DNA of 64,000 bases from Edaphochlamys debaryana (lineage: Eukaryota; Chlorophyta; Chlorophyceae; Chlamydomonadales): contig JAEHOE010000062.1 in the NCBI GenBank assembly GCA_016858145.1, positions 620,001 to 684,000 of the forward strand. Direction: 5' to 3'. A program made the position numbers and the translations under genes. Positions 1 to 12,300 of this stretch are shown in pieces. The notes under the pieces were generated by a model. The model did no database searches, was not told the origin of the DNA, and was given only the letters and a program-made list of their open reading frames with translations. Positions within the stretch are counted from its first letter, which is position 1, and each line of letters starts with the position of its first letter.

Positions 1-3000
1 ATCCACCCCCACCACGCCACCACCTCAACCACCGCCTCACCCAGCCTTCTGCGCCAGTGCTGGGGCATGCCTGGGGAGCCTACTGGTGAAAGGGCTCGAC
101 CGGATGTGGTCGGAGTGCAATGCAGGAGCTGCTTTGGCCGTGTTCGATAGGGGTAACCTCTCCAGCCACCCCATCCCATCCACACAGCCACCCTCATCAC
201 GCCACCATCTGACCACCGCCTCACCCAGCCTTCTGCCCCAGTGCTGGGGCATGCCTGGAGAGCCTACTGGTGAAAGGGCTCGACCGGATGTGGTCGGAGT
301 GCAATGCAGGAGCTGCTTTGGCCGTGTTCGATAGGGGTAACTTCTCCAGCCACCCCATCCCATCCACACATCCACCCCCACCACGCCACCACCTCAACCA
401 CCGCCTCACCCAGCCTTCTATCTGCCCCAGTGCTGGGGCATGCCTGGGGAGCCTACTGGTGAAAGGGCTCGACCGGATGTGGTCGGAGTGCAATGCAGGA
501 GCTGCTTTGGCCGTGTTCGATAGGGGTAACCTCTCCAGCCACCCCATCCCATCCACACATCCACCCCCACCACGCCACCACCTCAACCACCGCCTCACCC
601 AGCCTTCTGCCCCAGTGCTGGGGCATGCCTGGGGAGCCTACTGGTGAAAGGGCTCGACCGGATGTGGTCGGAGTGCAATGCAGGAGCTGCTTTGGCCGTG
701 TTCGATAGGGGTAACCTCTCCAGCCACCCCATCCCATCCACACAGCCACCCTCATCACGCCACCATCTGACCACCGCCTCACCCAGCCTTCTGCCCCAGT
801 GCTGGGGCATGCCTGGAGAGCCTACTGGTGAAAGGGCTCGACCGGATGTGGTCGGAGTGCAATGCAGGAGCTGCTTTGGCCGTGTTCGATAGGGGTAACT
901 TCTCCAGCCACCCCATCCCATCCACACATCCACCCCCACCACGCCACCACCTCAACCACCGCCTCACCCAGCCTTCTGCCCCAGTGCTGGGGCATGCCTG
1001 GGGAGCCTACTGGTGAAAGGGCTCGACCGGATGTGGTCGGAGTGCAATGCAGGAGCTGCTTTGGCCGTGTTCGATAGGGGTAACCTCTCCAGCCACCCCA
1101 TCCCATCCACACATCCACCCCCACCACGCCACCACCTCAACCACCGCCTCACCCAGCCTTCTGCCCCAGTGCTGGGGCATGCCTGGGGAGCCTACTGGTG
1201 AAAGGGCTCGACCGGATGTGGTCGGAGTGCAATGCAGGAGCTGCTTTGGCCGTGTTTGATAGGGGTAACCTCTCCAGCCACCCCATCCCATCCACACAGC
1301 CACCCTCATCACGCCACCATCTGACCACCGCCTCACCCAGCCTTCTGCCCCAGTGCTGGGGCATGCCTGGAGAGCCTACTGGTGAAAGGGCTCGACCGGA
1401 TGTGGTCGGAGTGCAATGCAGGAGCTGCTTTGGCCGTGTTCGATAGGGGTAACTTCTCCAGCCACCCCATCCCATCCACACATCCACCCCCACCACGCCA
1501 CCACCTCAACCACCGCCTCACCCAGCCTTCTGCCCCAGTGCTGGGGCATGCCTGGAGAGCCTACTGGTGAAAGGGCTCGACCGGATCTGGTCAGAGTGCA
1601 ATGCAGGAACTGCTTTGGCCGTGTTTGATAGGGGTAACTTCTCCAGCCACCCCATCCCATCCACACATCCACCCCCACCACGCACCACCTCAACCACCGC
1701 CTCACCCAGCCTTCTATCTGCCCCAGTGCTGGGGCATGCCTGGGGAGCCTACTGGTGAAAGGGCTCGACCGGATGTGGTCGGAGTGCAATGCAGGAGCTG
1801 CTTTGGCCGTGTTCGATAGGGGTAACCTCTCCAGCCACCCCATCCCATCCACACATCCACCCCCACCACGCCACCACCTCAACCACCGCCTCACCCAGCC
1901 TTCTGCCCCAGTGCTGGGGCATGCCTGGGGAGCCTACTGGTGAAAGGGCTCGACCGGATGTGGTCGGAGTGCAATGCAGGAGCTGCTTTGGCCGTGTTCG
2001 ATAGGGGTAACCTCTCCAGCCACCCCATCCCATCCACACAGCCACCCTCATCACGCCACCATCTGACCACCGCCTCACCCAGCCTTCTGCCCCAGTGCTG
2101 GGGCATGCCTGGAGAGCCTACTGGTGAAAGGGCTCGACCGGATGTGGTCGGAGTGCAATGCAGGAGCTGCTTTGGCCGTGTTCGATAGGGGTAACTTCTC
2201 CAGCCACCCCATCCCATCCACACATCCACCCCCACCACGCCACCACCTCAACCACCGCCTCACCCAGCCTTCTGCCCCAGTGCTGGGGCATGCCTGGAGA
2301 GCCTACTGGTGAAAGGGCTCGACCGGATCTGGTCAGAGTGCAATGCAGGAACTGCTTTGGCCGTGTTTGATAGGGGTAACTTCTCCAGCCACCCCATCCC
2401 ATCCACACATCCACCCCCGCCACGCACCACCTCAACCACCGCCTCACCCAGCCTTCTATCTGCCCCAGTGCTGGGGCATGCCTGGAGAGCCTACTGGTGA
2501 AAGGGCTCGACCGGATGTGGTCGGAGTGCAATGCAGGAGCTGCTTTGGCCGTGTTCGATAGGGGTAACCTCTCCAGCCACCCCATCCCATCCACACATCC
2601 ACCCCCACCACGCCACCACCTCAACCACCGCCTCACCCAGCCTTCTGCCCCAGTGCTGGGGCATGCCTGGGGAGCCTACTGGTGAAAGGGCTCGACCGGA
2701 TGTGGTCAGAGTGCAATGCAGGAGCTGCTTTGGCCGTGTTCGATAGGGGTAACTTCTCCAGCCACCCCATCCCATCCACACATCCACCCCCACCACGCCA
2801 CCACCTCAACCACCGCCTCACCCAGCCTTCTGCCCCAGTGCTGGGGCATGCCTGGGGAGCCTACTGGTGAAAGGGCTCGACCGGATGTGGTCGGAGTGCA
2901 ATGCAGGAGCTGCTTTGGCCGTGTTCGATAGGGGTAACCTCTCCAGCCACCCCATCCCATCCACACAGCCACCCTCATCACGCCACCATCTGACCACCGC

Positions 3001-3220
3001 CTCACCCAGCCTTCTGCCCCAGTGCTGGGGCATGCCTGGAGAGCCTACTGGTGAAAGGGCTCGACCGGATGTGGTCGGAGTGCAATGCAGGAGCTGCTTT
3101 GGCCGTGTTCGATAGGGGTAACTTCTCCAGCCACCCCATCCCATCCACACATCCACCCCCACCACGCCACCACCTCAACCACCGCCTCAACCACCTCAAC
3201 CACCCCTCAACCAGCCATGC
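1..3220. repeat. Higher-order satellite of ~185-bp units
   Basis: About 17 head-to-tail units. The shared string ATGCCTGG recurs at 67, 251, 440, 625, 809, 994, 1179, 1363, 1548, 1736, 1921, 2105, 2290, 2478, 2663, 2848 and 3032, so units are 184-189 bp. Three variants are visible: A (184 bp, with CAGCCACCCTCATCACGCC), B (185 bp) and C (188-189 bp, with an extra TATC after CCTTC). Between 1179 and 2663 they form two consecutive A-B-C-B blocks of exactly 742 bp. Each unit carries a short inverted repeat, CCCCAG-TG-CTGGGG. Several frames are stop-free, but only because the unit lacks stops; I see no gene. The array is cut by the left edge and decays at about 3180-3220 into a CCACCTCAA micro-repeat. 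Confidence 0.97.
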
Positions 3221-6200
3221 TCGATCCCCAGTAGGCCTTTGAAGAGTAATGGGGCCCTGTCCTTAGCATGGAGGTGTTGAGAAACACCGGGTATCATCAT
3301 GGCTGCGAGGGAGAGGCGCAACCCGGGTACCCCCGTCGGCTGGCACCCATGCACTGGAGGCAGCGCAGGGCAAGACGGTCCCCCATGCACGAGTGAACTG
3401 GCCCACCAGCAGTGCAGCAGCGGCTGCCTGTGCTGCTGCTTCTGGTTACGCCACCTCAGAGGGCAGGCCCAGGCAGACTCGGGGTACGAGCGCTGGGATG
3501 CGACGCCTGGCTCTCGACCCCTCCTCTCTGGGCCCCGCCGCCTGCCAGAAGCCGAGCGGTGCTGGCCGAAGCCCACCCCAGGACGGGTCCCCAGCAAGGA
3601 CGGGTACCACTTCAGGGGAGGGCTCTGCGCCCTGTGCAAAGGGGACACAGCGAGAAAGGGACGGGTTGGGCGGGTGCAGTAGCGCCGGGGGCGGCGGGAA
3701 CAAGTGGGGCCCCAGATCGCACGGCCCGCGCCACTGGCCCTGCATTCCACCCGTAGACGCTATGTACTTCTGATCACGACCCCTGAGCAGCGACGCGCTG
3801 TGCGCTTGCGTACGCGCAGAGCTCACGATGCATGCCGATGCGCCGCGCGTCGCCAGTCCGACAGTCCCCGCTCTTCTATTGGTAGCATCTGCTGCACCTC
3901 GCCAGTGGTACTGCGTCCCGTGCTCGCGGATCCACGGCGGGATGGATGTCACGCCACAGCTCAGGCCACAGCTCAACACCGCGCTTAGGCACTGTCGCCA
4001 AGAACATGGGTAGACACCGGTAGACACCAGGGCACTGGTTTCGAGGTCAGTATACTGAGTTGGCTCAGTGCAGGGTCTCGCGAGAAAATGGAAGCTGTCG
4101 TGTTCAGGCTCGGGGAAGCAGGCGGCTCCAGGAGTACACCCTAATAGAGCTCAACGGGTTGAGCGATGGCTCCTACGTGCAGGGCTCGCGGAGTCAACGG
4201 TGGACGGTACGACACTGTCCACAGCCTCTGTAGAAGAGGGTTCCACTGGGTCTGTGGAGGGAAAGTGTACGACTTAGCTCGTTCTGTGACCCAAGGGCGG
4301 TTTTACACCATAGCGGCGAAGTGCTGAATAGGGTCCACGCCGCCCTCTTGCTCCACTGCCCTTTCCACGCCTGCCTGCTCCCATCCACCCCCCTCGCCTC
4401 CCGCGTACGCAAAGCGGCCTCAGTAGCCCCACAGGCTGCAGGGGCTGCTGTGGGGGCTTGTCTGCCTTTTCGCTCTTCCTCTCTATCATTGGCTGGGTAC
4501 TTCCCGCCGTCCTCTGCTCTTTCGCTCTTGACACTTCACTTATCTGTGTAGAGCGCCGAGACCTTCTCAGCTGCGCGGGCGGCGGCGGTGCTGCGGCGGC
4601 CACGCCCGGCGGCGCCAGGCCGGTAACCTCTAAAGACCAGCCCGAAAAGCGGCGCGGAGCCTCCGCTCGAGACGGCGCGGGGGGCTCCACGCCGCTGACG
4701 CTCTGCTACCTCGCTACTCAGTAATTCAAATACCACGCAAATGTGTTCCGTCAGGGCCCCAGGGAAACGCCGGTCACGGTAGGGTCTCCGCTTGGAAGCT
4801 ACGACGACTTGCCCCCCCCCCCGCACAACCCCGCAGGATGAGTAGGCCATTGTCAACAATCCAACCACTAGCAAAGGAGTGCAAGGCGCGTTCGTAGGAA
4901 GCGGCAAGTCCAGCCATCTAGTCTCCGAGCTTGGAAGATCCTCCCTTCGTCTTGCTTTAAATATTCTTCCCCTCTTTACTCATAGCCTTTCAGAGGCGAG
5001 GTCGCCTGCCCTTTCAAACGACATAGCCAGCCTCGATGCAGTTTTCCTCTGCCAACTCCTCCTCCTCCTCCTCCTCCTCGTCCTCCAAGGACTGTGGCGC
5101 GCCAGAGGTGCCAGTGGCCCCCTAGCACCCACGAAAAGTGCACGTCACGGTGCTGGCGACCCACGCCCACACAAAGCGTTGACCTAAACCCTCCCCAAAG
5201 CGGCCCGAATCACCGCTACTGCTACTACTGCACTGCCCGATTGTAATGCCAAGGAACTGGCAGCCATTTCTTTCACCCATGCCGTACGGCATTAGAACAC
5301 CCACTCGAGAGGCCTCACGACAGCACATCGACACATGAGCTACGACGGCCGTCAGGGCCCAACAAACGTGTGGCAAACAACACCCTAATCCGAGACGTTT
5401 TGGCTCCTCCCGCCTTGCAGAAGCACAGCCAACATGACCGCCCTGATTAAGGTATCAAAGTTTTACTTCCGCGACCAGCTTGGGGTCAAGTTAAATTACC
5501 AAGACATCTTTACGAAAGCTGCAAGGCAAAGGCCCAGCGTGTGGCAGGAAGCGAGGATGAGAAGGAGGCAACAACGTGCAACGAACGCTATGACGGCTTG
5601 TGTAATAGGCCTTAGTAGGTCCCCCCTTGAGGAGTCCATGCAAACCGCGTATCTTGCCGTATCTTGCGCAATTGGACCGTGCAGGAAACTCCTTAACGCA
5701 CGCGGGCCGGGCCGCGGTATGCGCGCAACGCCCCCACTCCCTCAGTGCTTTCTCCTGCTTCTGCAATTTTGTTTAGGCAGCGCAGTCCCTAGGTATCCCA
5801 GCCGAGCCGCACCCCCAGCCCTTTACGTAACAGGTTCCTAGGTAGGATAGATAGGATCATCTTACCAATACCTTCTTGGGACCCTTCTGGGCAATGTGCA
5901 TGCGGACAAAATGCACGACGCATCCAGACCTGCACGCGCGACGTGCGACCCTTCCCCCGCACTTCCCCTGATTGGGCTCATCTACTTATCCCCACGCGGT
6001 TGCCATGCCACCCACCAGGGCTCTTTATAGTAAGCTATGGGCCCACAGTTCGTAAAAGCTTATTATTATTAGCATAATCTCTTCCGGAGCAACACATCTA
6101 CGTGCCCCTCTCCATTTCGCCAAAGTGAGATCGCCAAGGCCAAGCCGGAGGTCCCTGGTCCCCGCGACCGAGAGAGACCTCTCGCCAGGCCCGTCCACTT

Positions 6201-6381
6201 CCCAACAATTTAAATGACCGGCTCAAGGCCTCTCGCGCCCAAGTGCGTCCCGCCAGCGGGCAGGAGCAACCTCGTTTCTTCTGGGCTCGTGCTACCCCCT
6301 CCCAGCAGCGCCAGCGCTGGGCCCTGCGGCAAGCGACCGCCCCGGCGTGGGCCTTACGGTGTGGGCCTCACGGTGTGGGCC
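3221..6381. other. Intergenic, no supported gene
   Basis: Between the satellite and the 3' end of cyclase 1. The short open frames here have no recognisable domain and no consistent splice phasing. A (CCT)n tract lies near 5056-5085, a poly-C run near 4814, and an AT-rich stretch with TTATTATTATTAG near 6060-6080. The 3' UTR of the leftward cyclase gene should occupy the right part, but I found no TGTAA on the minus strand close to its stop. Confidence 0.6.
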
Positions 6382-9300
6382 TCACGGCGTGGGCCGCGAG
6401 CCCCGCGAGCCGCGCTCCGCCGGCGCGCCGTCCGCCGGGTCGGCCAGCGCGGCCTGCTGCGGCTGCGACATCGTCGACACGTGGCCCTGCAGCAGCGTGA
6501 TTCCCATGGTGGAGCTGCGCCGCGATCGCATGCCGATGTTGATGCTGGAGCGGTGCATGGAGGGGCCCATCTGCGACTCGGTGGCCCCCACGAAGGCGGG
6601 GCGGCACACCAGCAGCTCCAGGGGCTCGGGCACCCCCTTGAGGGTGGCGGTGCCGGTGCTGATGCCTGGGATGGGTGCAGCGGAGAGGGAGTAGTAGCGC
6701 GATTAAGGGGTTATATAGGCGTCGAGGCCAGGCAAGGAAGGGGTTGCAGGAGAAGAGGGGCGTGCCATGTTGTGTGGCTGGGCGGGGCAGGGTTGGGGCG
6801 GGAAAGGTCAGGGAGGAGAGGGGTCAGACAGGCGGCGTGGCTGGGCAGGGAGGGGGTTACGGCATGCCATGCTGCTGCGTCCTGTCACTGCCACGCCTCG
6901 GCCACCGGCTGCTGCACGCACCGGTGATGGGCTGCGGCAGGAGCGCGGCGGGTCCAGAGGCGAACTGCCACAGGTCCCTGGAGCAGAGCACCTGCACAAG
7001 GCCGGAGGGAGCACGGAAGGCATGAGCGCTGGATACTGCTAGTCTGGAATTTACAATGGAAAACCCCGTGGGGGAGGCAGCACAAGATGGACCAGGCTGG
7101 GGATGAAGTCTGCTCATCCCAGTCAGCCGCCGTTGCAGCTGCAGCCACAACCACTGCAACTGGCCAGACCGCGCAGCGCTCCCACCTGGCCAGAGCTGGC
7201 GCTTGCGGCGATGCGCGCCGCGCGGTTCATGACGCGCCCTCGGTACGCGGCACGCCCGGTGGCTCCATTGATGCTGGCCCGCACACTGCCAAAGTCAAGG
7301 CCCGCCTGCACAGCACGCATACCACAGTGTCAGCCGCAGGTAGTTCCAACAACTACCGCTAGCCAGCCTCTGCTGACTCGGAGGGTTCAGGGGCAAGAGG
7401 ACAAGAAGCCCCCTTGGGCCCCCTACGGGACGACGCACCTTGATGCGCAGGCCCCGGAACAGCACCGTCTGCACCAGCAGCCCGTCCGAGTCCACCCCGT
7501 CCACCGCCAGCTCCTCGCACAGCGCGTTCTCCAGCAGAGCCTGCAGCGGAAGGGCGGGCAGCGGGGCAGCGGGTTGTAGCCAAGCAGCTGTACATGCACT
7601 TGCTTAGCTCCCCGACGAGCCATGCAGCGGCACACACCTGACCGTCCTACACCACACTGCCCCGCACCCGCACAGCCACCGCGCTCCGTCCAGTACTACC
7701 GTCCGCGCTCACCGGGGGCCAGTTGAGCTCGGGCATCATGGTCACGGTGGTGAGGCAGGAGGCCACGGCCAGGGCGGGGTCGGCGAAGGCGGCCAGCAGC
7801 AGCCCGTTGGTTGCCTCCACCTGGCGGGAAGTGAAGGGAAGCAAGGCAGGGGGGAAGCAAAGGCAGGGGTCAAACGAAAGAGGCGGGACAGGAGTCCGTC
7901 ACATATGCAGGCAGGCGTCACCATAGTCTACACTGGCGGCATGAAAGCCATGCGGCGTGCCCCTGAGCGGCGGAAGGCGCGGCCAAGGCGCTCTGCCTAC
8001 TCACGATGTAGCCGCCGGCGCCCATCTGGTTGTTGCGCATGACCTCCTTGGAGAAGGTGGACTCCAACATGCCCAGCGCCTCGCGCGCGACGGCCGCGTC
8101 CCACGCCAGCAGCGCCTCCGCCCCCACGGTGTACACAAACGCCACCGCGGCAGCGCCCACGGGCGCCTGCAGCACGCCCGCGGCGGCCGTGGAGCGGACC
8201 TTGAGCGGCGGGAACACGGTCACGCGGCCCAGCAGCTTCTGGGTCGCCGCCTGGTAGACCTGCGTGCGTTGGCGAGTGGACAGGGAGGGTGGTGGTGAGT
8301 GGGTGGGTGCGTGGGTGGGATATTGTGTGCCTGTGCTAGAGGAGGCCAATCAGGGAGCAGCAAAGTGCAAGGCGGCGTTCGACGCGTGTGGGAGACACGT
8401 GACGGCCAGGACCTGGTACCTGAGCAAAGGCATGTATTGGCCTCCGTACCTGCTGTGGAGGCAGGTCATCGCCGCGCTCGGATAGCTTGTGCTGGCCCAT
8501 GTGCAGGATGACAACCGCGTCGGAGAGGCGGCCCGGGTCCTGGCGCAGCTGCGCGAAGGTGGAGTCGCTCAGCAGCACCTGACCCCCCGCGGCCGCGTCC
8601 TGCACAGCCCGCGCCAGGCGCATGCAGGGCCCCGAGTAGTGCATGCGCGCCTCGCCAGAGACGTAGTTGACGTCGTGGGCGGAGGGCACGCCGCTGGCCA
8701 TGCCGATGCGGACCTGCGCGGACGGGCCGAGTGAAGGTGGGTGGGAGGAAGGGTCGACACATGTGCCCCAGCTCGGCAGGATGGGAAAAGCTAGCAGGAG
8801 GCAGAGGAGCTGGAAAACGCTTGGCAGGCAAGACTAGCAGTCGTGGCCGCCCAGCGCCCACGCAACCTGTCCTTGCTCACCCGCAGGCCGCGGAACATGA
8901 GCACCGATGGGCCGCTGGCTGCGCCCGTGGCCTTGAGCTCCGCCGCGCCTACCATGACCTGGCTGCTGCTGGCGGTGGGGAGGCGCTTGGGGGTGTTGTA
9001 GCGGCCGAGCGGCGCCTGCAGGCTCGCCGCGATGGTCAGCAGCTGCGACACGGCCTGCGGTGCCACGGGGCGTAACGAAGGCGGCCAACAAAAGAGGGGC
9101 ACGGGTTGGGTATCAGTACTGACACGGCAGTGGGGCAGGGTCAGCCCCACCAGGCCCCCTTCAGGCCCTGCTGGTCGTCCGTGGTACGCTCCTCCCCGGC
9201 GCTTTCCCGACCCAGACAGCGCTCGCTGCGTCCAGCCGTGGCCATACGGTACAGCCCCCTCACGCACCGCGTTGGTCAGGGCCTGGGCGCGGCCGGGGGT

Positions 9301-12300
9301 GCTCGAGCCATTCGCGTCGCCTGAGCTTCCCAGCCAGGCCGCCTTCACAAGGTCCATCAGGCACAGCCGCGGCACCTCCCCACCCAGAGAAGCAATGGTG
9401 GAGCGCTCGCCGAAGCGCCCTGTTCCCGCATGGCGGAGGGCGTCGTCGCTGCCCGACAGCGGCGCTGACACGTTGCCGGCCCCATTGCGTAGATTGTCTG
9501 TGGCCCCAGTGCCGTTAGTCGTGTTGAACGGGCTTGTGGCGAGGTGGCTGCTCGTCGTGCCGCTTGCGATTGCGTTGGCGCTCACGACCGAGGCCGTGTT
9601 GGCGCTCGGCAGGCTGTTGGCAGCTGCCAGCAGCTTGCCGCGACCCAAGGCGCCGCTACCGGGGCTGGCTGGGAAGTTGTCGCTGTCGGCCCCTCCGCCC
9701 AGAAGGCCAGCCAGGCCCCCGCCGCCTCCGGTCGCCCCTCGGCCCCCACCGCCAGATGTGTACAGCTCCACCTCAACCGCCGCCGCGTCGACGGCCTGGG
9801 CCCCACCTGGCGTGGGCGACTGCAGGTTGCCGTACGATGTACTGCAGCGCTGTACGGTCGGGCCGGAGGGCTCCTTGCGCAGCGAGGCCCGCATCAGGGG
9901 CTTGAGGAAGCGCAGGGCGGCGCTGCTGCGGTTCTGGTGCGGGGCCGTGGACTTGCTTCCTTGAGTGGCCTGGAGAGTGCTGGCGGTGTGGAAGTCCCCG
10001 ACAATGGTGGCCACGGCGTCTGCTTGGCGCGTTTCTGGAGAGAGGAAAAGCTCAGCTGCGGCAGAGGACCCGCTGCAGGCCATGAGCTCCTGCGGCCAGG
10101 ACGCACTAAGGAGGTCCTGCTGGATGGCCAGCGCGCACTGAACGGCGCCGGCCGCGGTGTGGAAGGCGCAGATGAAGGAGTCGCCCTGAGGCGATGTGGG
10201 GTGCGCAGGGGCAGGGCAGGTCGTTGTGGGAGTGGTGGGCAGGAAAGAGGTAGGGTGGGCTGAGCACTCATACTGCTGGCTCGTGTGGACATGCCCTAGG
10301 CCGGGTAGCGGCCCGCGCACCTCCGTGGCCGACTCGTATCCCGAGTGCTTGGCCAGGGCCCGGCGGATGACCGAGTGGTGCAGCTCCACGGCCTTGCCCA
10401 TGGCCTGCTCACTCAGCAGCTCCCACAGCGTCGTGCTCGACTCAATGTCTGCGCACACAAGCGGCGAAGGGGCGATGGGTTGTAAGGGGGACTTACTAGG
10501 TTCAGTTCAGGTGTCCCGCCCAAGCATGCACCGTGCATTTCCTCATCCAACCTGTCGACTGTATGTTGGACCCGTCCTGACGCACCTGTCACAAGAAGAG
10601 TCGTCATCGGCCCTGGGCCTGGCGGCTTCACTCCTCCCAGCAGCCGGTGCTGAGACTTCTTGCCGTGCCGCCACCAGAGGAAGCCAAGCAGCGCCATTAG
10701 GAGCACGAAGCACACCGGCACAACGACTGCCGCTGCGATCTCTCCGTCTGACAGGCCGCCATCCTCTGTCGGACGCACGGGCATGCGTGGACCGCATTGT
10801 AAGTCTCGGCGCAATCGTGCAGGCCTCGGCAGGAATACCTTGAAAAAGGTACTACACATCAGTCTTGAAGCTCACCGTGATGCTCATTGGGTGTTTGGAC
10901 CTGGCATCCAATCAGCTTGCAGTACTGCTTCCGCAGCGCCTCGGTATCACCCACGGCCAGCAGGCCGCCTTCCAGCTGCTTCTCCACGCCGGCGAGGACG
11001 CTATCCAGTGTGGCGTTCGATGTGGTATGGTTCCTGAGGGTGGCCGCGGCCCAGGCGACATGAATGGGGGGACACTCGCTCAATAACTAAGCGGGTGGCA
11101 GCAGCGGAGGCGCCCAGCCTAACTTGTGTATATATGCTTTAGGACATGCGCAACGCACCAGGTGAGGTCGTGGAGAGCAAACTCAAAGTACAACCTGCAT
11201 TGGCAGCGAAGGAGGGAGGCATAGACAAAAGCAGGTTAGGTCGGAAGTGACACTAGCTGCCTGCCATCACAGCAGCCCCATACTAGATCATGTCCAGGGC
11301 ATTCGCGCCAACATCAAGAGCCCAACCGCACCTGTACGGCAGACCAACGAACTGCAGCCGGGAATCAAGTACGATGTTGTTGTGTTCCAGTGCGTCACGG
11401 ACGGCCGCAAGATAGAGGCGGGTGGCGGCCTCGTTGTAACCCGCGTTGATCCAGCGCTGGAAGTTTGCACCCGAAGTCTGTTGAGGAAGTGCGCAGCAAC
11501 AAGAATAACAACAGTCAAGCAAGGTGACGAGGTGCAATCTGCCGAGGCCGCGGCCGCTGCAGCCCTTGCGCAGGCGTGTGCCTCCTGCACCCTTCCCCGC
11601 ACCGACCTCCAGCTGAGACGTGCGGTAGGGGTCGATGGAGGAGGTTGGGTCCAGAACGTCGTCCCAGGACTGCGCTGGCCGGGCCACGTGAGCTGAGGTG
11701 AGGAGGAGAGGAGGAGAGCGAGGAAGAACCGGGGGGGGGGAGGCGGGCAGCGCGCTTTAGCACCGGCAGCAAGAGGCATGGAGGCGAAGCGTCAAGGCGG
11801 AGGCGCCATCGTTGCTCCCTGCAGTTGCCCGGCGGGAGCATGCGCACGGGGCACTCACAGAAAAACTGATAGGCTCGCTGCTGGTAGGGCGAGGGGGCCA
11901 GAGTTGAGACGGCCGCCGCCCAGCCGCTGCAGCACAGGGCGGCGAGCAATGGGGTGAGTGGTCAGTCTTGTAGGTGTGCTCGGAACGAGGGCACGAGAGT
12001 CAAGACGCCCTCCACGGAACGGCTCCAGGGCGTGCCCCCACAACGCCGCCCGCCTCTGCGTCACAGTCTAGAAGCATCGAATCGTACAAGCTCACCCAAA
12101 CGCGCTGTACGGCGCGTAGTTGACTAGCGCATTCGTGCCGCTGGCTAGCTTAGTCATCTTGGCGTGGGGGCAGAAGTTGGTGCTGGCGCAGGCCACCAGC
12201 TTGCCGCTCGCGCGCTCCAGCACGTGGGTAGATCCCGGCAGAGAGGCCACGCCCAGCCAGCTGGCGTTGCCCCAGGAGCCGTTGCCGGCCTTGGCGTTCG

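Noticed and set aside
1..3220. CRISPR-like array
   Set aside because: Adjacent units are near-identical over their whole length, with no unique spacers, and the genome is eukaryotic.
37..3242. Many overlapping open frames on both strands in the satellite
   Set aside because: They repeat with the 185-bp unit in several frames at once, with no start context, splice logic or domain; open frames simply reflect a stop-poor repeat.
3196..3750. 184-codon minus-strand frame beside the satellite
   Set aside because: No recognisable domain, overlapped by equally long frames on the other strand, typical of GC-rich shadow frames.
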